Shown: in pieces, positions 1 to 8,389 of the stretch | Numbering within the stretch: the stretch's first letter is position 1 | Layout: each line of letters begins with the position of its first letter | Source: Pseudomonadota bacterium | GTDB lineage: Bacteria > Myxococcota_A > Polyangia > Polyangiales > Polyangiaceae | Direction: 5' to 3' | Assembly (NCBI GenBank): GCA_023398955.1 | Contig: JAEWRL010000144.1 | Coordinates: 62,001 to 126,000, forward strand | DNA length: 64,000 nt | The notes under the pieces: model-generated | What the model saw: only the letters and a program-made list of their open reading frames with translations | What the model was told of the DNA's origin: nothing | The model's database searches: none | Made by a program: the position numbers and the translations under genes

Positions 1-274
1 TGGGAGCAGCCTCGACTACGACAGCGGCTGGAGGAACAAGGTGTCCAGAGCTGAGCGTCACCGTTACGTCGGCAGCTATCCGCTCGAGGGCAGGTTGAAT
101 CACCCGCTGGAGGACGAGCTCGTTACCAGCGCATCCGGAGAATCGGCCGGTCAGATGTAACGTTACCTCGTCTCGTTCGACTCGGACCAGATAGACTTTG
201 CCTCCGTCTGCCTCTATCAGGGGCGCCAACACCGTCCGGATCATCTGCTCGAGCTCTTCGGAAATCGGATCCAT
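1..274 (-). CDS. NifU C-terminal-like protein, truncated by window edge
   Basis: Reading leftward from an ATG at 274 gives an open frame of 91 codons that runs off the window. The protein has the NifU-type layout: an N-terminal helix (EELEQMIRTVLAPLIEADGG), a beta pair, then the loop LTGRFSGCAGNELVLQ followed by a helix. In the NifU scaffold family this loop normally carries CxxC, which holds an Fe-S cluster; here only one Cys is visible and the second position is Asn. So it is either a degenerate scaffold or a family member with another role. An in-frame TAG lies just upstream of the ATG, which fixes the start. It is divergent from the rpsP operon. Confidence 0.7.
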   Translation of the reverse strand, partial: MDPISEELEQMIRTVLAPLIEADGGKVYLVRVERDEVTLHLTGRFSGCAGNELVLQRVIQPALERIAADVTVTLSSGHLVPPAAVVVEAAP

Positions 275-299
275 GGGTGGGCCTACGATATCACGGCCC

Positions 300-329
300 T
301 TGACCCACCCGCGAGCCTTCCTCTACGTT
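300..329 (+). promoter_or_regulatory. Candidate sigma-70-type promoter for the rpsP operon
   Basis: TTGACC at 300-305 and TACGTT at 324-329 are separated by 18 bases. They lie in the divergent region between the NifU-like gene and rpsP, about 145 bases before the rpsP start. The match is only partial and was found by eye, so it is a candidate only. Confidence 0.3.
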
Positions 330-474
330 CCGGGCTAGAAGAATGCGACTCATTGGCCGGGTGCGGACCAGTGGGCGGCGATCGTATGCTTTTCGAGCTA
401 CCGTCTCCGTGGCGCTACCCGCACCGAGTGCTAAGCTTCGCCCCCACTTGGGACCACTTGTCCCCCGAGGAACA

Positions 475-726
475 ATGGCAGTACATATTCGCCTGGCCCG
501 TCATGGCACTAAGAAGGCCGCCTTCTACCGGATCGTCGTTTCGGACAACCGCACACCCCGCGATGGGCGGTTCATTGAGAGGCTGGGGACCTTCAACCCC
601 CGCATCGAGGAGGGCGGCTTCGAAATCAATCGCGAGCGCTTGGACTACTGGCGCAAGCAGGGGGCGCAGACCTCGCATACCCTGGAACGTCTCCTCAAGC
701 GCCAGCCTGCTACCGAAACAGCGTGA
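475..726 (+). CDS. rpsP: 30S ribosomal protein bS16
   Basis: An 83-residue protein of normal bS16 length. It begins MAVHIRLARHGTKKAAFYRI and contains the family signature around VVSDNRTPRDGRFIERLGTFNP. It is a component of the small ribosomal subunit body and needed for 30S assembly. The open frame extends further upstream, but the ATG at 475 is preceded by a GAGG Shine-Dalgarno and matches the universal bS16 N-terminus, so the upstream part is not coding. It is the first gene of the operon with khpA, rimM and trmD, the classical bacterial order. Confidence 0.97.
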   Translation: MAVHIRLARHGTKKAAFYRIVVSDNRTPRDGRFIERLGTFNPRIEEGGFEINRERLDYWRKQGAQTSHTLERLLKRQPATETA

Positions 727-831
727 GGCTCCTGCTACTGCTACTCGGCGGTGAGCCGCTGACGTGAGTCAGTTTGCCGTCGACCGGTACAGGGTGAGAG
801 GATGGATGCTGACCTTGGGAGCTCTGGAATC

Positions 832-1071
832 ATGTCTTTGAAACAGCTCGTAGCGACTATCGCAGAAGCGCTCGTTGACGACCCCGAAGCTGTCGAGGTG
901 ATCGAGGTGGAAGGAGAGCATAACAGCTCCGTCATCGAACTCAGGGTTGCGGACCTCGATATCGGCAAGGTGATCGGCAAGGATGGCCGTACTGCCCAGT
1001 CCATTCGCACCCTCCTCTCCGCAGCGTCCGTCAAGCTGGGGCGCCGCGCACATCTCGACATTCTCGATTGA
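832..1071 (+). CDS. khpA: KH-domain RNA-binding protein KhpA
   Basis: A 79-residue protein almost entirely made of one KH domain, with the RNA-binding GxxG loop in VIGKDGRTAQSI. This family (YlqC/KhpA) sits between rpsP and rimM in many bacteria and binds RNA, often with KhpB. The start at 832 gives the usual N-terminus (MSLKQLVATIAEALV) and has GGGAG 10 bases upstream. An ATG at 802 is also in frame, but its GAGAGG abuts the start codon, so it is less likely. The 3' end overlaps rimM by 4 bases, which suggests translational coupling. Confidence 0.9.
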   Translation: MSLKQLVATIAEALVDDPEAVEVIEVEGEHNSSVIELRVADLDIGKVIGKDGRTAQSIRTLLSAASVKLGRRAHLDILD

Positions 1072-1574
1072 CTCTCCTAGAAATTGGGCGCGTTGCGAAG
1101 CCCCACGGTCTGCGTGGGGAACTTCGCGTCCGGCTCCACTGGGCGGAGAGTGACGCACTCTGGAAAGTCCACCGCGTGGAGCTGGCCCTGAGTTCGGGGG
1201 TCACGAAGAGCCTGGCCATAGAGAGTGTGCGACGTGGCTCCCCGGGGGTCCTGCTCAAGCTGAGCGGCATCGACTGCCGTGATGATGCCGAGCTTCTGCG
1301 CGAAGCGGGCGTCTTGGTCGAGCGAGAAGCTCTGCCGCCGTTGGAGCCCGATGAGTACTACCTCTCCGATCTCATTGGTTTTCGGGTGACCAGTCCGCGT
1401 GGGCCGGTGGGTGAGGTCGTGGAAGTGCGTACTCATCCCAGCGTCGACACCATTGTGGTGCGTCGGGGTGACGGACGCTGCATCGAGCAGCCGTTGCTGG
1501 AACCGTGGTTGGCCTCGGTCGACGTCGAGGAGCGCCAGATTGTCCTCAACAGCGAGGAGGGCGTGATCGAGTGA
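1068..1574 (+). CDS. rimM: 16S rRNA processing protein RimM
   Basis: A 168-residue RimM of normal length. The N-terminal RimM domain starts with LLEIGRVAKPHGLRGELRV, and the C-terminal PRC-barrel-like half carries YYLSDLIGFRV, VGEVVEV and LEPWLASVDVEERQIV. RimM binds bS19/uS19 in the 30S head and helps 16S rRNA maturation. The start is a TTG overlapping the khpA stop in TTGA, and the 3' end overlaps the trmD GTG start in GTGA. Both overlaps point to one tightly coupled message. Confidence 0.95.
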   Translation: MTLLEIGRVAKPHGLRGELRVRLHWAESDALWKVHRVELALSSGVTKSLAIESVRRGSPGVLLKLSGIDCRDDAELLREAGVLVEREALPPLEPDEYYLSDLIGFRVTSPRGPVGEVVEVRTHPSVDTIVVRRGDGRCIEQPLLEPWLASVDVEERQIVLNSEEGVIE

Positions 1575-2323
1575 CTGCAGAAGAGTCCTCGAGCGAGTTC
1601 CCGCTGGCGGCGGCACCGCAGCTCAACGCTGCTGTCATTACTCTGTTCCCCGAGCTGTTCGAACCCTTCCTCCGAACGGGTTTCATCGCAAAGGCGATGG
1701 CTCAGAGACAGCTGGCGGTTCACGTCGAGTGGCTTCGCGCACATGGGCTCGGAAAGCACCGATCGGTCGACGACACGCCCTACGGCGGCGGCTCGGGAAT
1801 GGTGATTCGCGTGGACTGCCTCATGGCCGCGATTGAGGCGTCGGAGCATGCCCTGCGAGCGGGGCGCCCCATGCGCCGAGTGCTGCTCACTCCCCAGGGG
1901 ACGCCGTTCACACAACGGAAGGCGGAGGAGCTTGCCAGGCAGGAGACGCTGCTCATGATTTGTGGTCGCTATGAAGGATTCGACGAGCGCATACGAGCGC
2001 ACGTCGACGAGGAGCTCTCGCTTGGAGACTTCGTGATGACTGGGGGCGAGGTGGCGGCAATGGCGGTGCTCGAGGCTACGGTGCGACTACTGCCCGGGGT
2101 ACTTGGCAATCGGGCGTCTGTCGAGGAAGAGTCCTTCGCTCGCGGTCAGGGCGGCCTGCTCGAGTATCCGCACTATACACGACCCTTCGAGTTCCGTGGC
2201 GTCACCGTACCCGCAGTGCTTCGTAGCGGGAACCACGCGCAGATAGCCACCTGGCGGCGGGAGCAATCGCTTGCAAGGACAGCGGAGCGGCGAAGCGACC
2301 TGTTACCTAAGGGGAATCCGTGA
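1571..2323 (+). CDS. trmD: tRNA (guanine-37-N1)-methyltransferase
   Basis: A 250-residue SPOUT-class enzyme that methylates G37 next to the anticodon using S-adenosylmethionine, preventing frameshifts. Diagnostic motifs are TLFPELFEPFL near the N-terminus, GRYEGFDERI, and LGDFVMTGGEVAAM, which form the trefoil-knot SAM site. The GTG at 1571 overlaps the rimM stop and leaves a family-like N-terminus after a short low-complexity lead of about 20 residues. The next gene follows with a one-base overlap. Confidence 0.97.
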   Translation: MTAEESSSEFPLAAAPQLNAAVITLFPELFEPFLRTGFIAKAMAQRQLAVHVEWLRAHGLGKHRSVDDTPYGGGSGMVIRVDCLMAAIEASEHALRAGRPMRRVLLTPQGTPFTQRKAEELARQETLLMICGRYEGFDERIRAHVDEELSLGDFVMTGGEVAAMAVLEATVRLLPGVLGNRASVEEESFARGQGGLLEYPHYTRPFEFRGVTVPAVLRSGNHAQIATWRREQSLARTAERRSDLLPKGNP

Positions 2324-2940
2324 TGCGAGTTGCCATCGCTCTGCTGCACTATCCGGTGTTGGACCGTCAGGGCGAGATCGTCACGACCGCGATCACGAAT
2401 CTGGACCTTCATGACATAGCGCGGAGCGCCCATACCTTTGGCGTACAGCCCTGCTACGTCGTTCATCCCATCGAGGCTCAGCGAAAGCTCGCGATGCGCA
2501 TTCGGGACCACTGGGTCGGTGGATCAGGGGCTCGTCGGATCCCCGATCGATCGCCCGCGATGGGCGGTTTGCGGATCGTGCGGTCCCTCGACGACGCGAT
2601 AGCGGACTTCCAGGGCGCTGGGGCTGTCCAGCTCTGGACGACGAGTGCCAAAGAACGGGAGGGAGCCCTTACGTTCGCGGCAGCGCGGGAGCGGGTGTTG
2701 TCGGGTGACGATGACGACGCCGTCCTACTGGTTTTCGGAACGGGCTGGGGTCTCGCACCGGAGGTCGAGCATCGGGCAACCGTGCGACTCGAGCCCATCC
2801 GGTCCCCTCGTGCGGACGGCTATAATCACCTGAGCGTGCGAGCTGCGGCGGCCATCGTGTTCGACCGCTTGTTGGCGCCGATCCGCGAACCTGCGCGACC
2901 TCCCGAGCACCTCGCGTTCTCGAAGGCAGACGGGTGCTGA
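2323..2940 (+). CDS. Trefoil-knot RNA methyltransferase of the trmD operon (DUF2168-type)
   Basis: A 205-residue protein. The N-terminus (VAIALLHYPVLDRQGEIVTT) and the C-terminal LVFGTGWGLAPEV...YNHLSVRAAAAIVFDRLL fit the SAM-dependent RNA methyltransferase family found beside trmD in Thermotogae, Deltaproteobacteria and relatives. The glycine-rich GTGWGL and the NHLSVR element would be the knot motifs. Its RNA substrate is not known to me. The ATG at 2323 shares its A with the trmD TGA stop; a GTG three bases earlier is an equal alternative. It stands where rplS is usually found after trmD. Confidence 0.8.
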   Translation: MRVAIALLHYPVLDRQGEIVTTAITNLDLHDIARSAHTFGVQPCYVVHPIEAQRKLAMRIRDHWVGGSGARRIPDRSPAMGGLRIVRSLDDAIADFQGAGAVQLWTTSAKEREGALTFAAARERVLSGDDDDAVLLVFGTGWGLAPEVEHRATVRLEPIRSPRADGYNHLSVRAAAAIVFDRLLAPIREPARPPEHLAFSKADGC

Positions 2941-3839
2941 ACACAGAGTCCGCGCTGCCTCCCGGGGAGCGGAGCACTCTCTCGAGGGCTCGAGAAGGGG
3001 GAGGGTGGCGCATCGCCGCACGCTGGGGAGCCCGACACGGACCTCGCTGGTGGCTTCGCTATAGTCCCCCCTTTTTCGGGGCGCTGGGTTGGGCCGTTCT
3101 GCCGCGTGAGCGGCGGCGAGTTCGACGCAATCTCACGCAAATCATAGGCGGGACATCGAGCTGGGCGCTATGGAAGGCGGAGATCGCGACGTTCGCCAAC
3201 TACGCGCGTTGCTTCGCAGAGGGGCTCGCAGCCGGCCGTGTCGAGGCTATGGCGGCGATTGCATCCTTGTCCGACGCGAGCCGGCTAGAGAGCAGCTTGG
3301 CGGGTGGGCGGGGCGCGGTGATAGCAACCGCCCACGTGGGCCCCTGGGACGCGGCCGCACAGATACTGGGTCGTGACATAAGACGTTCCGTGACTGCTGT
3401 CATGGCGCCAGAGCGCATCCTCGCAGCACGCGAGGTTCATGATGAAGTACGGAGCAGGGCAGGAGTGCGCGTTCACCATTCTGGCCAGCGAACCCTTGGC
3501 TCCCTGGACCTCTTACGGGCGTTACGGGCTGGCGAGATAGTCGTGGTTCAGCTCGACCGCTTTCCGCCGGATGGACGTGCGATGAGCGCCACGCTCTTCG
3601 GACAGTCGGTCGAAGTCCCGCTCGGCCCATTTCTGCTCGCTGGATTGGCCGGAGTTCCAGTAGTGCCCGTATTTGTTTGGCGTCGAGACTTCTTCGACTA
3701 CCGCGGAGAGGTGGGCGAACCGCTGTGCCTGCCGCGAAGGCCCACCGAAACGCAGTTGCGGGAAGTGGTGGAGCAGGCTACGTCGATGATGGAAGGCTTC
3801 ATCCGTCGTCATCCAACCCAGTGGTTTCACTTCTCGTGA
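2934..3839 (+). CDS. LpxL/HtrB-family lysophospholipid or lipid A acyltransferase
   Basis: A 301-residue protein with the HtrB/LpxL fold. The catalytic HxxxxD motif is visible as HVGPWDAA at about residue 134. Downstream elements such as VVVQLDRFPPDG, LFGQSVEVPLGPFLLA, GVPVVPVF and the C-terminal HPTQWFHF correspond to the family's conserved blocks. It probably transfers an acyl chain to a lipid A-like or other membrane lipid acceptor at the inner membrane. The GTG start overlaps the methyltransferase gene by 7 bases, so it is the last member of the operon. Which acceptor it uses cannot be told from sequence. Confidence 0.8.
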   Translation: MLNTESALPPGERSTLSRAREGGGWRIAARWGARHGPRWWLRYSPPFFGALGWAVLPRERRRVRRNLTQIIGGTSSWALWKAEIATFANYARCFAEGLAAGRVEAMAAIASLSDASRLESSLAGGRGAVIATAHVGPWDAAAQILGRDIRRSVTAVMAPERILAAREVHDEVRSRAGVRVHHSGQRTLGSLDLLRALRAGEIVVVQLDRFPPDGRAMSATLFGQSVEVPLGPFLLAGLAGVPVVPVFVWRRDFFDYRGEVGEPLCLPRRPTETQLREVVEQATSMMEGFIRRHPTQWFHFS

Positions 3840-3903
3840 GCTCGAGCTGGCCGTATTCGAGTAGCCAAGTGCTCTGCGGTTTGCACCCTCGACCCCCAGC
3901 CCC

Positions 3904-4602
3904 ATGACTCTGCACCTCGGTCAAGCTTCCGTTCGCGGCAGCCTCACGCGCTATTCCAGGTTCTTCGACCTTCTCGAGGTTTCGGGAGACCCCGGGCGTC
4001 TTCCGCGTCCGGCGGTGTTGAAGCGTTGGCGTGAGAGCGTGCCGAGCTCGTTCGCCTTCTCGCTCACCGTGCCCGGCGGGGCTGGTGGTGGTGGGCAGCC
4101 ACTCGATTCGTTTCTCGCCCCGCTCCTTCTCTCCGCCGAGGTTCTGGATGCGGAATGGCTGGTTCTCAAGTCTGACCGTACCCTGACTCCGACCAGCAGG
4201 AATCGTGAGCGGCTCGCTGAACTCGCGGTGGCGCTTCGCGCATCAGGCCGACGCGTCGCATGGCGAGCGGATGGGCTTTGGGAGCCTGATGAGGCAAGGG
4301 AGCTCGCGGGTCGATTGGGTGTCTGCTGGGTTGTCGACATCGGACGGGACGAACCTCCGGAGCGCGACTACGTCTATGGCATTCTTCGCAGCTTGGGCAG
4401 CGGTGGTGTCGTAAGCACAGGCATGCTGGAGCGAGCTGCAGAACGGCTGGGAGATCGTGGAGACGCTTGCATCGTGCTCGAGGGGCGCGGGGCCGGGCGC
4501 GCGGCGACTCAGTTGCGGCAACTAGTGGCGGAGCTCCATGGTGAGTTCCTGACGGATCTGGACGAGTACGAAGAGAGGCAGAAAGCAACCCATGAGAGCT
4601 AG
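3904..4602 (+). CDS. DUF72 (YecE)-like protein
   Basis: A 232-residue protein. Its order of elements matches the DUF72/YecE TIM-barrel family: YSRFFDLLEVSGDPGRLPRP (family F-N-x-V-E and Y-R-x-P region), LKRWRESVPSSFAFSLTVP (R-W-x-x-x-x-P-x-x-F-x-F-x-x-K), a core strand VLDAEWLVLKSD and later ACIVLEGRG. Several usually conserved positions are altered, so it is a divergent member. The biochemical role of the family is unresolved. Its 3' end overlaps the next gene by 11 bases, suggesting co-expression. Confidence 0.6.
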   Translation: MTLHLGQASVRGSLTRYSRFFDLLEVSGDPGRLPRPAVLKRWRESVPSSFAFSLTVPGGAGGGGQPLDSFLAPLLLSAEVLDAEWLVLKSDRTLTPTSRNRERLAELAVALRASGRRVAWRADGLWEPDEARELAGRLGVCWVVDIGRDEPPERDYVYGILRSLGSGGVVSTGMLERAAERLGDRGDACIVLEGRGAGRAATQLRQLVAELHGEFLTDLDEYEERQKATHES

Positions 4603-5545
4603 GGCACTGGCCATCGGTAATGACCCGATCGCTGAGGAGGCAGCTCAGGATTTCCTGATTGCGGGCGGCTCGGCAGTAGGCGCGGTCCTTTCCGGTTACT
4701 TCTCCGCGTGTGGCGGCTACGCCGGGGTACTCTTGGGCCCCCTCACTATCCTCGTTGCGGGCATCGGAGTCGGGGCAAGGGCGTTCGATGGGCGCGTTTG
4801 CCAACCGGGGCGCGGCGCCAAGCGCCCTCGTGGCTTCCTTCTCGACGAGGAAGTGCCTGCAGCTGCCAAGGTTGGAGTACCTACCAGTGTGGCTGCAGCG
4901 CTCGTGGCGCACGCCTATGATGGCAGCCAACGACTCGCGGCCATCGTCAAGCCGGGAATCAGTCGAGCGCAGAGGAGTGGCGCCGACTCTCGAGCGGAGG
5001 TCCTTCGCCGCGTTAGAGCCGTCGGGGCAAGCGCCCTCGGAGAGCCTTCATTCGTGCGTCCGATGCTGCACGTTGCAGGACAGAGCGAAGGGGGCATGAT
5101 CACGCCGACGGATTTCGCTGCCATTCTCGAGTTGGACGCTCCAGCCGCGTCGCAGATGATCGATGGCCACTCCGTGTTCGAGGCGCCCTGGGCCGAAGCC
5201 GCCGAAGCGTCGCAGGGAATTGGGTGCGCGCTGTGCGCGGTCGATTCGCGGGGGGTATTTGCTGCACTGAGCTACCGCCGGACCACGGATGGTATTCCGA
5301 TCGAGGAGCTCGAGCTCGAAGCTCCCGAGGCCGCTGTGCCGGTTTTGCGCGGGGTGGAGCGCGTAGCTCCGGGCACCCGAATCCCAGCTCCGGCGCCAAT
5401 AGCCATTCGCTGCGATGAATCGGGAGTACCGTTCGAGGTCGTGGCGTGTCCCTCCGCAGTTCGTCTGGACGCGCTTCGTTCCGAAGCACCGATACTGAAG
5501 ATAGTTCGAGACTCTACCCAGCAATTGGACGCCAGCCGCACCTGA
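4592..5545 (+). CDS. Degenerate gamma-glutamyltransferase-like protein
   Basis: A 317-residue protein. The first 110 residues resemble the large-subunit start of gamma-glutamyltranspeptidases: an alanine-rich segment ending IAGGSAVGAVLSGYF (GGNAVDAA-like), then CGGYAGVLLG (G-x-G-G-G-like), then VGVPTSVAAALVAHAYDG (VPG-x-x-A-G-x-x-x-A-H-like). SEGGMITPTDFAAI resembles the GG-x-x-T-x-x-D-L-A block. I see no T-T-H/S-x-x catalytic threonine segment and the protein is about half the usual length, so autoprocessing and transferase activity are unlikely. The family call is moderate; function unknown. It overlaps the DUF72-like gene by 11 bases. Confidence 0.5.
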   Translation: MRARALAIGNDPIAEEAAQDFLIAGGSAVGAVLSGYFSACGGYAGVLLGPLTILVAGIGVGARAFDGRVCQPGRGAKRPRGFLLDEEVPAAAKVGVPTSVAAALVAHAYDGSQRLAAIVKPGISRAQRSGADSRAEVLRRVRAVGASALGEPSFVRPMLHVAGQSEGGMITPTDFAAILELDAPAASQMIDGHSVFEAPWAEAAEASQGIGCALCAVDSRGVFAALSYRRTTDGIPIEELELEAPEAAVPVLRGVERVAPGTRIPAPAPIAIRCDESGVPFEVVACPSAVRLDALRSEAPILKIVRDSTQQLDASRT

Positions 5546-5616
5546 TTCGGCGCCCCGAGCAGCACAGGCACGGGGCGCTGAAGCGACCGGGCGCTTCGGG
5601 CTGGTATTCCGAGGGT

Positions 5617-6183
5617 TTACAGGGCGCGCTTGGTGAGACGCCTTCGCAGGCGATCGAGCAGTTCATCGCGGGTGCTTGGAGCAGCGACGGAACGCGGCCC
5701 GGACTTGAGAGGCGGCTCCGGCGCAATCGCCGCTGGTGGGGCACTTCGCCGGCTCGGTGGCACAGAGGTCGCTGGGCGCTGACTTCGCAGCGTCTCCTCC
5801 GCGGGCTTCCTTTCGGCCGAGATGCTGGGGCTGATGTCTGCCACGATGCTCAAGGGTCCGCGCTCGGAGTCTGCCAGGTCCCGCTCCATGCTCAGGCGCT
5901 CGATCAGCTGTTTCGATGTGAGATCGAAGCGTCGAAACCTGACACGGGCGCCCTCGGGCAAAGATGCGTCCGGTTCGCGAGGGGGCAGTACCTGCCCTTC
6001 AGCTCGGATGACACGCGCGCCGTCGGCCAAGCTTACGTTGAAGCGCACCAGCTCGCCGGGCTCGACGCCCGACACACCAAGCAGGTACATGCTGCGCCGC
6101 TCGATCGTCCAGCCCTCGCACTCGATGTACTCCTCCAGCGACTGGTACGGTCGGACGAGGTTGAGCACCCGCGGGCCAGTCAT
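5617..6183 (-). CDS. PilZ-domain protein
   Basis: A 188-residue protein with an N-terminal beta-rich domain. LYLLGVSG-type strands, PGELVRFNVSLADG, VIRAEGQVLPP and then VRFRRFDLTSKQLIERL match the PilZ-like fold. The second half is proline/serine rich and ends in a basic segment, LLDRLRRRLTKRAL. PilZ proteins bind cyclic di-GMP, but the RxxxR and D/NxSxxG binding motifs are not clearly present, so ligand binding is uncertain. It is convergent with the preceding gene and divergent from purD. Confidence 0.65.
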   Translation of the reverse strand: MTGPRVLNLVRPYQSLEEYIECEGWTIERRSMYLLGVSGVEPGELVRFNVSLADGARVIRAEGQVLPPREPDASLPEGARVRFRRFDLTSKQLIERLSMERDLADSERGPLSIVADISPSISAERKPAEETLRSQRPATSVPPSRRSAPPAAIAPEPPLKSGPRSVAAPSTRDELLDRLRRRLTKRAL

Positions 6184-6429
6184 GGGTCCATATTAGCAGG
6201 AGCCAGCCGACGCGAGCAATCGCGATGGCTAGCGCAGCGGTGGTTCGGGACCAATCCTGGCAGCTGAAGCTTACTGCCACGGGGTTTCTTCGGGCAGCTT
6301 CCTCCGCCGCAGGTGGAGCGAGCGAGGGTTGGACGGAGCGAGAGTTCGCGGGGCTAGCCATCAGGGGCGAGGAGGTGTTCTCTCATTGACTTTGCGTTTT
6401 CTGCGTTTGTCCGCTAACCAGGCCATTTC

Positions 6430-7734
6430 ATGGCAACGGAAAGCATGCTCCCCCGCAAAGTCCTCGTCGTCGGCTCCGGTGGCCGGGAACACGCGCTGGC
6501 CTGCCGGCTCTTGGAGTCGCCTTCTGTCGAGCAGGTGCTCGTCTGCCCCGGGAATGCCGGCACTGCCATGCCATGGAGAGCAGAGGGATCGAAGGTTATG
6601 CGCAACGTCGACGGCTCCCCCATGGATGTGGCCGTCAAAGAAGGCGTGGACCTCGTCGTCGTGGGCCCGGAGGTGCCGCTTTGTGCGGGCCTCGCGGACG
6701 AGCTCCGCAGCGCAGGGATCTCGGTGTACGGCCCCAGTGCGGCTGCGTCCCGGCTTGAGGGCTCCAAGTCGTTCATGAAGGAGTTCGCGTGTCGTCATGG
6801 CATTCCGACAGCGCGCTATCGGGTCGTGCGTGAGTTGGATGCGGGGAAGCGTGCGTTGGCGGCGTTCGATTCCCCACCCGTCGTGAAGGCAGATGGATTG
6901 TGCGCGGGGAAGGGCGTTGTCGTCGCCGGAACGTACGCCGAAGCGGAATCCGCCATGGCGGAGATGCTATCTGGTGCCGCGTTCGGAGATGCCGGACGGG
7001 TCGTGGTCCTTGAGGAGCGCCTCTCAGGCGCAGAGGTCAGCGTTCACGCGATCTGCGACGGTGAACGCTCGATGCTGCTGCCCATGGTTCAGGATCACAA
7101 GCGCCTCCGTGATGGAGACCAGGGCCCCAACACAGGAGGGATGGGCACCTACGGCCCGGCTTCGCTCGTGTCGTCAGAGCTCGCGGTGCGCCTCAAGGAT
7201 CAGTTCATCGATCCCATTGTAAGTGGAATGGCGCTTGAGGGGACGCCGTTCTGCGGCACTCTTTTCGCGGGTCTGATGATCGATCACCGTGGGGAACCGA
7301 GCCTGCTCGAGATCAACGTCCGCTTTGGTGATCCGGAGACCCAGGTCCTTGTCAACGTCATGGACGGTGATATGGCGGCTGTGCTCTCTGCGGCTGCAGC
7401 AGGACGTCTCGATCCTTCACTGCCGATAGCGGACGCGAGCCGGCATGCGATGTGCGTGGTCATGGCGGCTGATGGCTACCCCGGGTCGCCCCGGTTGGGC
7501 CACGCGATTGACGGATTAGCCAATGCCGATTCGGTGCCCGGTGTGCGCGTGTATCATGCTGGGACCACGATGCGCGGGTCACATGTGGAAGTAGCTGGAG
7601 GTCGAGTCCTCGGTGTCACCGGCATCGGCTCCTCGTCGGAGGAGGCGCGCAAGCAGGCCTACGAAGGTGTTGCCAGGATTAGCTTCCCTGGTGCCCAATG
7701 GCGCACGGACATTGGCGCGCGCGCGACTGGTTAG
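6430..7734 (+). CDS. purD: Phosphoribosylamine-glycine ligase (GAR synthetase)
   Basis: A 434-residue ATP-grasp enzyme of normal length, catalysing the second step of de novo purine synthesis. Recognisable elements are the N-terminal VLVVGSGGREHALACRLL, DLVVVGPEVPLCAGLAD, SKSFMKEFACRHGIPTA, PPVVKADGLCAGKGVVVA, DHKRLRDGDQGPNTGGMGTY, and the metal/ATP site EINVRFGDPETQ. It stands alone, with about 245 bases of leader upstream and a 655-base gap downstream. Confidence 0.97.
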   Translation: MATESMLPRKVLVVGSGGREHALACRLLESPSVEQVLVCPGNAGTAMPWRAEGSKVMRNVDGSPMDVAVKEGVDLVVVGPEVPLCAGLADELRSAGISVYGPSAAASRLEGSKSFMKEFACRHGIPTARYRVVRELDAGKRALAAFDSPPVVKADGLCAGKGVVVAGTYAEAESAMAEMLSGAAFGDAGRVVVLEERLSGAEVSVHAICDGERSMLLPMVQDHKRLRDGDQGPNTGGMGTYGPASLVSSELAVRLKDQFIDPIVSGMALEGTPFCGTLFAGLMIDHRGEPSLLEINVRFGDPETQVLVNVMDGDMAAVLSAAAAGRLDPSLPIADASRHAMCVVMAADGYPGSPRLGHAIDGLANADSVPGVRVYHAGTTMRGSHVEVAGGRVLGVTGIGSSSEEARKQAYEGVARISFPGAQWRTDIGARATG

Positions 7735-8389
7735 AGCATGACCCCAGGTCTGGATATGCTTGCAGGCCGGACGATTCACTGAAGGTCCTGAGACGGTCCC
7801 CAGAGGAATCGGGCCAACTGACCGAGAGTGAGACTCCCACCCGCTCCTCGGTAGCTGACGGCGAGGGGAGGGATCGCGGAGGCCTTTCATTAGGTGTTCG
7901 CCGGTTCTTCGCTACAACAGCGGGCGGAGCTGTCGCGCAAACCTCGCGCCCAATTGCGCCGCCGTTTCAACTGCTCGCGCGTGCTGCGGTGGGTTCACGG
8001 CGCGGGAGGCCAATCGGACGAAGCGAGCCGCTCGGTGTCGGAAACATTGGTCACCGATTCCTCCGACGCCCCCTGACGCTTTGTGTTACGCAGCGAAACG
8101 TGAGTTGCGTAGCTTCCTCCACCGCATGGGCACCGTGCCATGCTGTACGATTGGTCGCCAGAACGCACAGCGAGTGCGCGACGGCCAATCGACGAGGGAG
8201 CTTTCGTTGTGACGCAGGAGTACTCCCTTGGGCACCTCGAAAAGCAGCCCTCTCGAAGCGCTGGCGGCGCGCGCTCACCGACCGAATGTCGATTCAATCC
8301 TATCTTTGGGACCGCCCACTCTCAGAAGACTGGGAATGGGCCGCAGTGGACACCGTGAGTGGACACTGACTGCTGTGATGCGGAGGAAC
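7735..8389. other. 655-base gap between purD and serC, no supported gene
   Basis: Open frames here (for example plus strand to 8369 and minus strand 7995-8297) translate to arginine/serine-rich text without recognisable domains and look like high-GC spurious frames. A weak imperfect hairpin around 7844-7870 (CTCCTCG with CGAGGGGAG) could end purD transcripts. I see no tRNA and no riboswitch I recognise. The serC promoter should be in this segment but could not be assigned. Confidence 0.4.

Noticed and set aside
7698..8369. Plus-strand frame covering the purD-serC gap
   Set aside because: Low-complexity, Arg/Ser-rich, overlapping the end of purD, with no Shine-Dalgarno and no domain.
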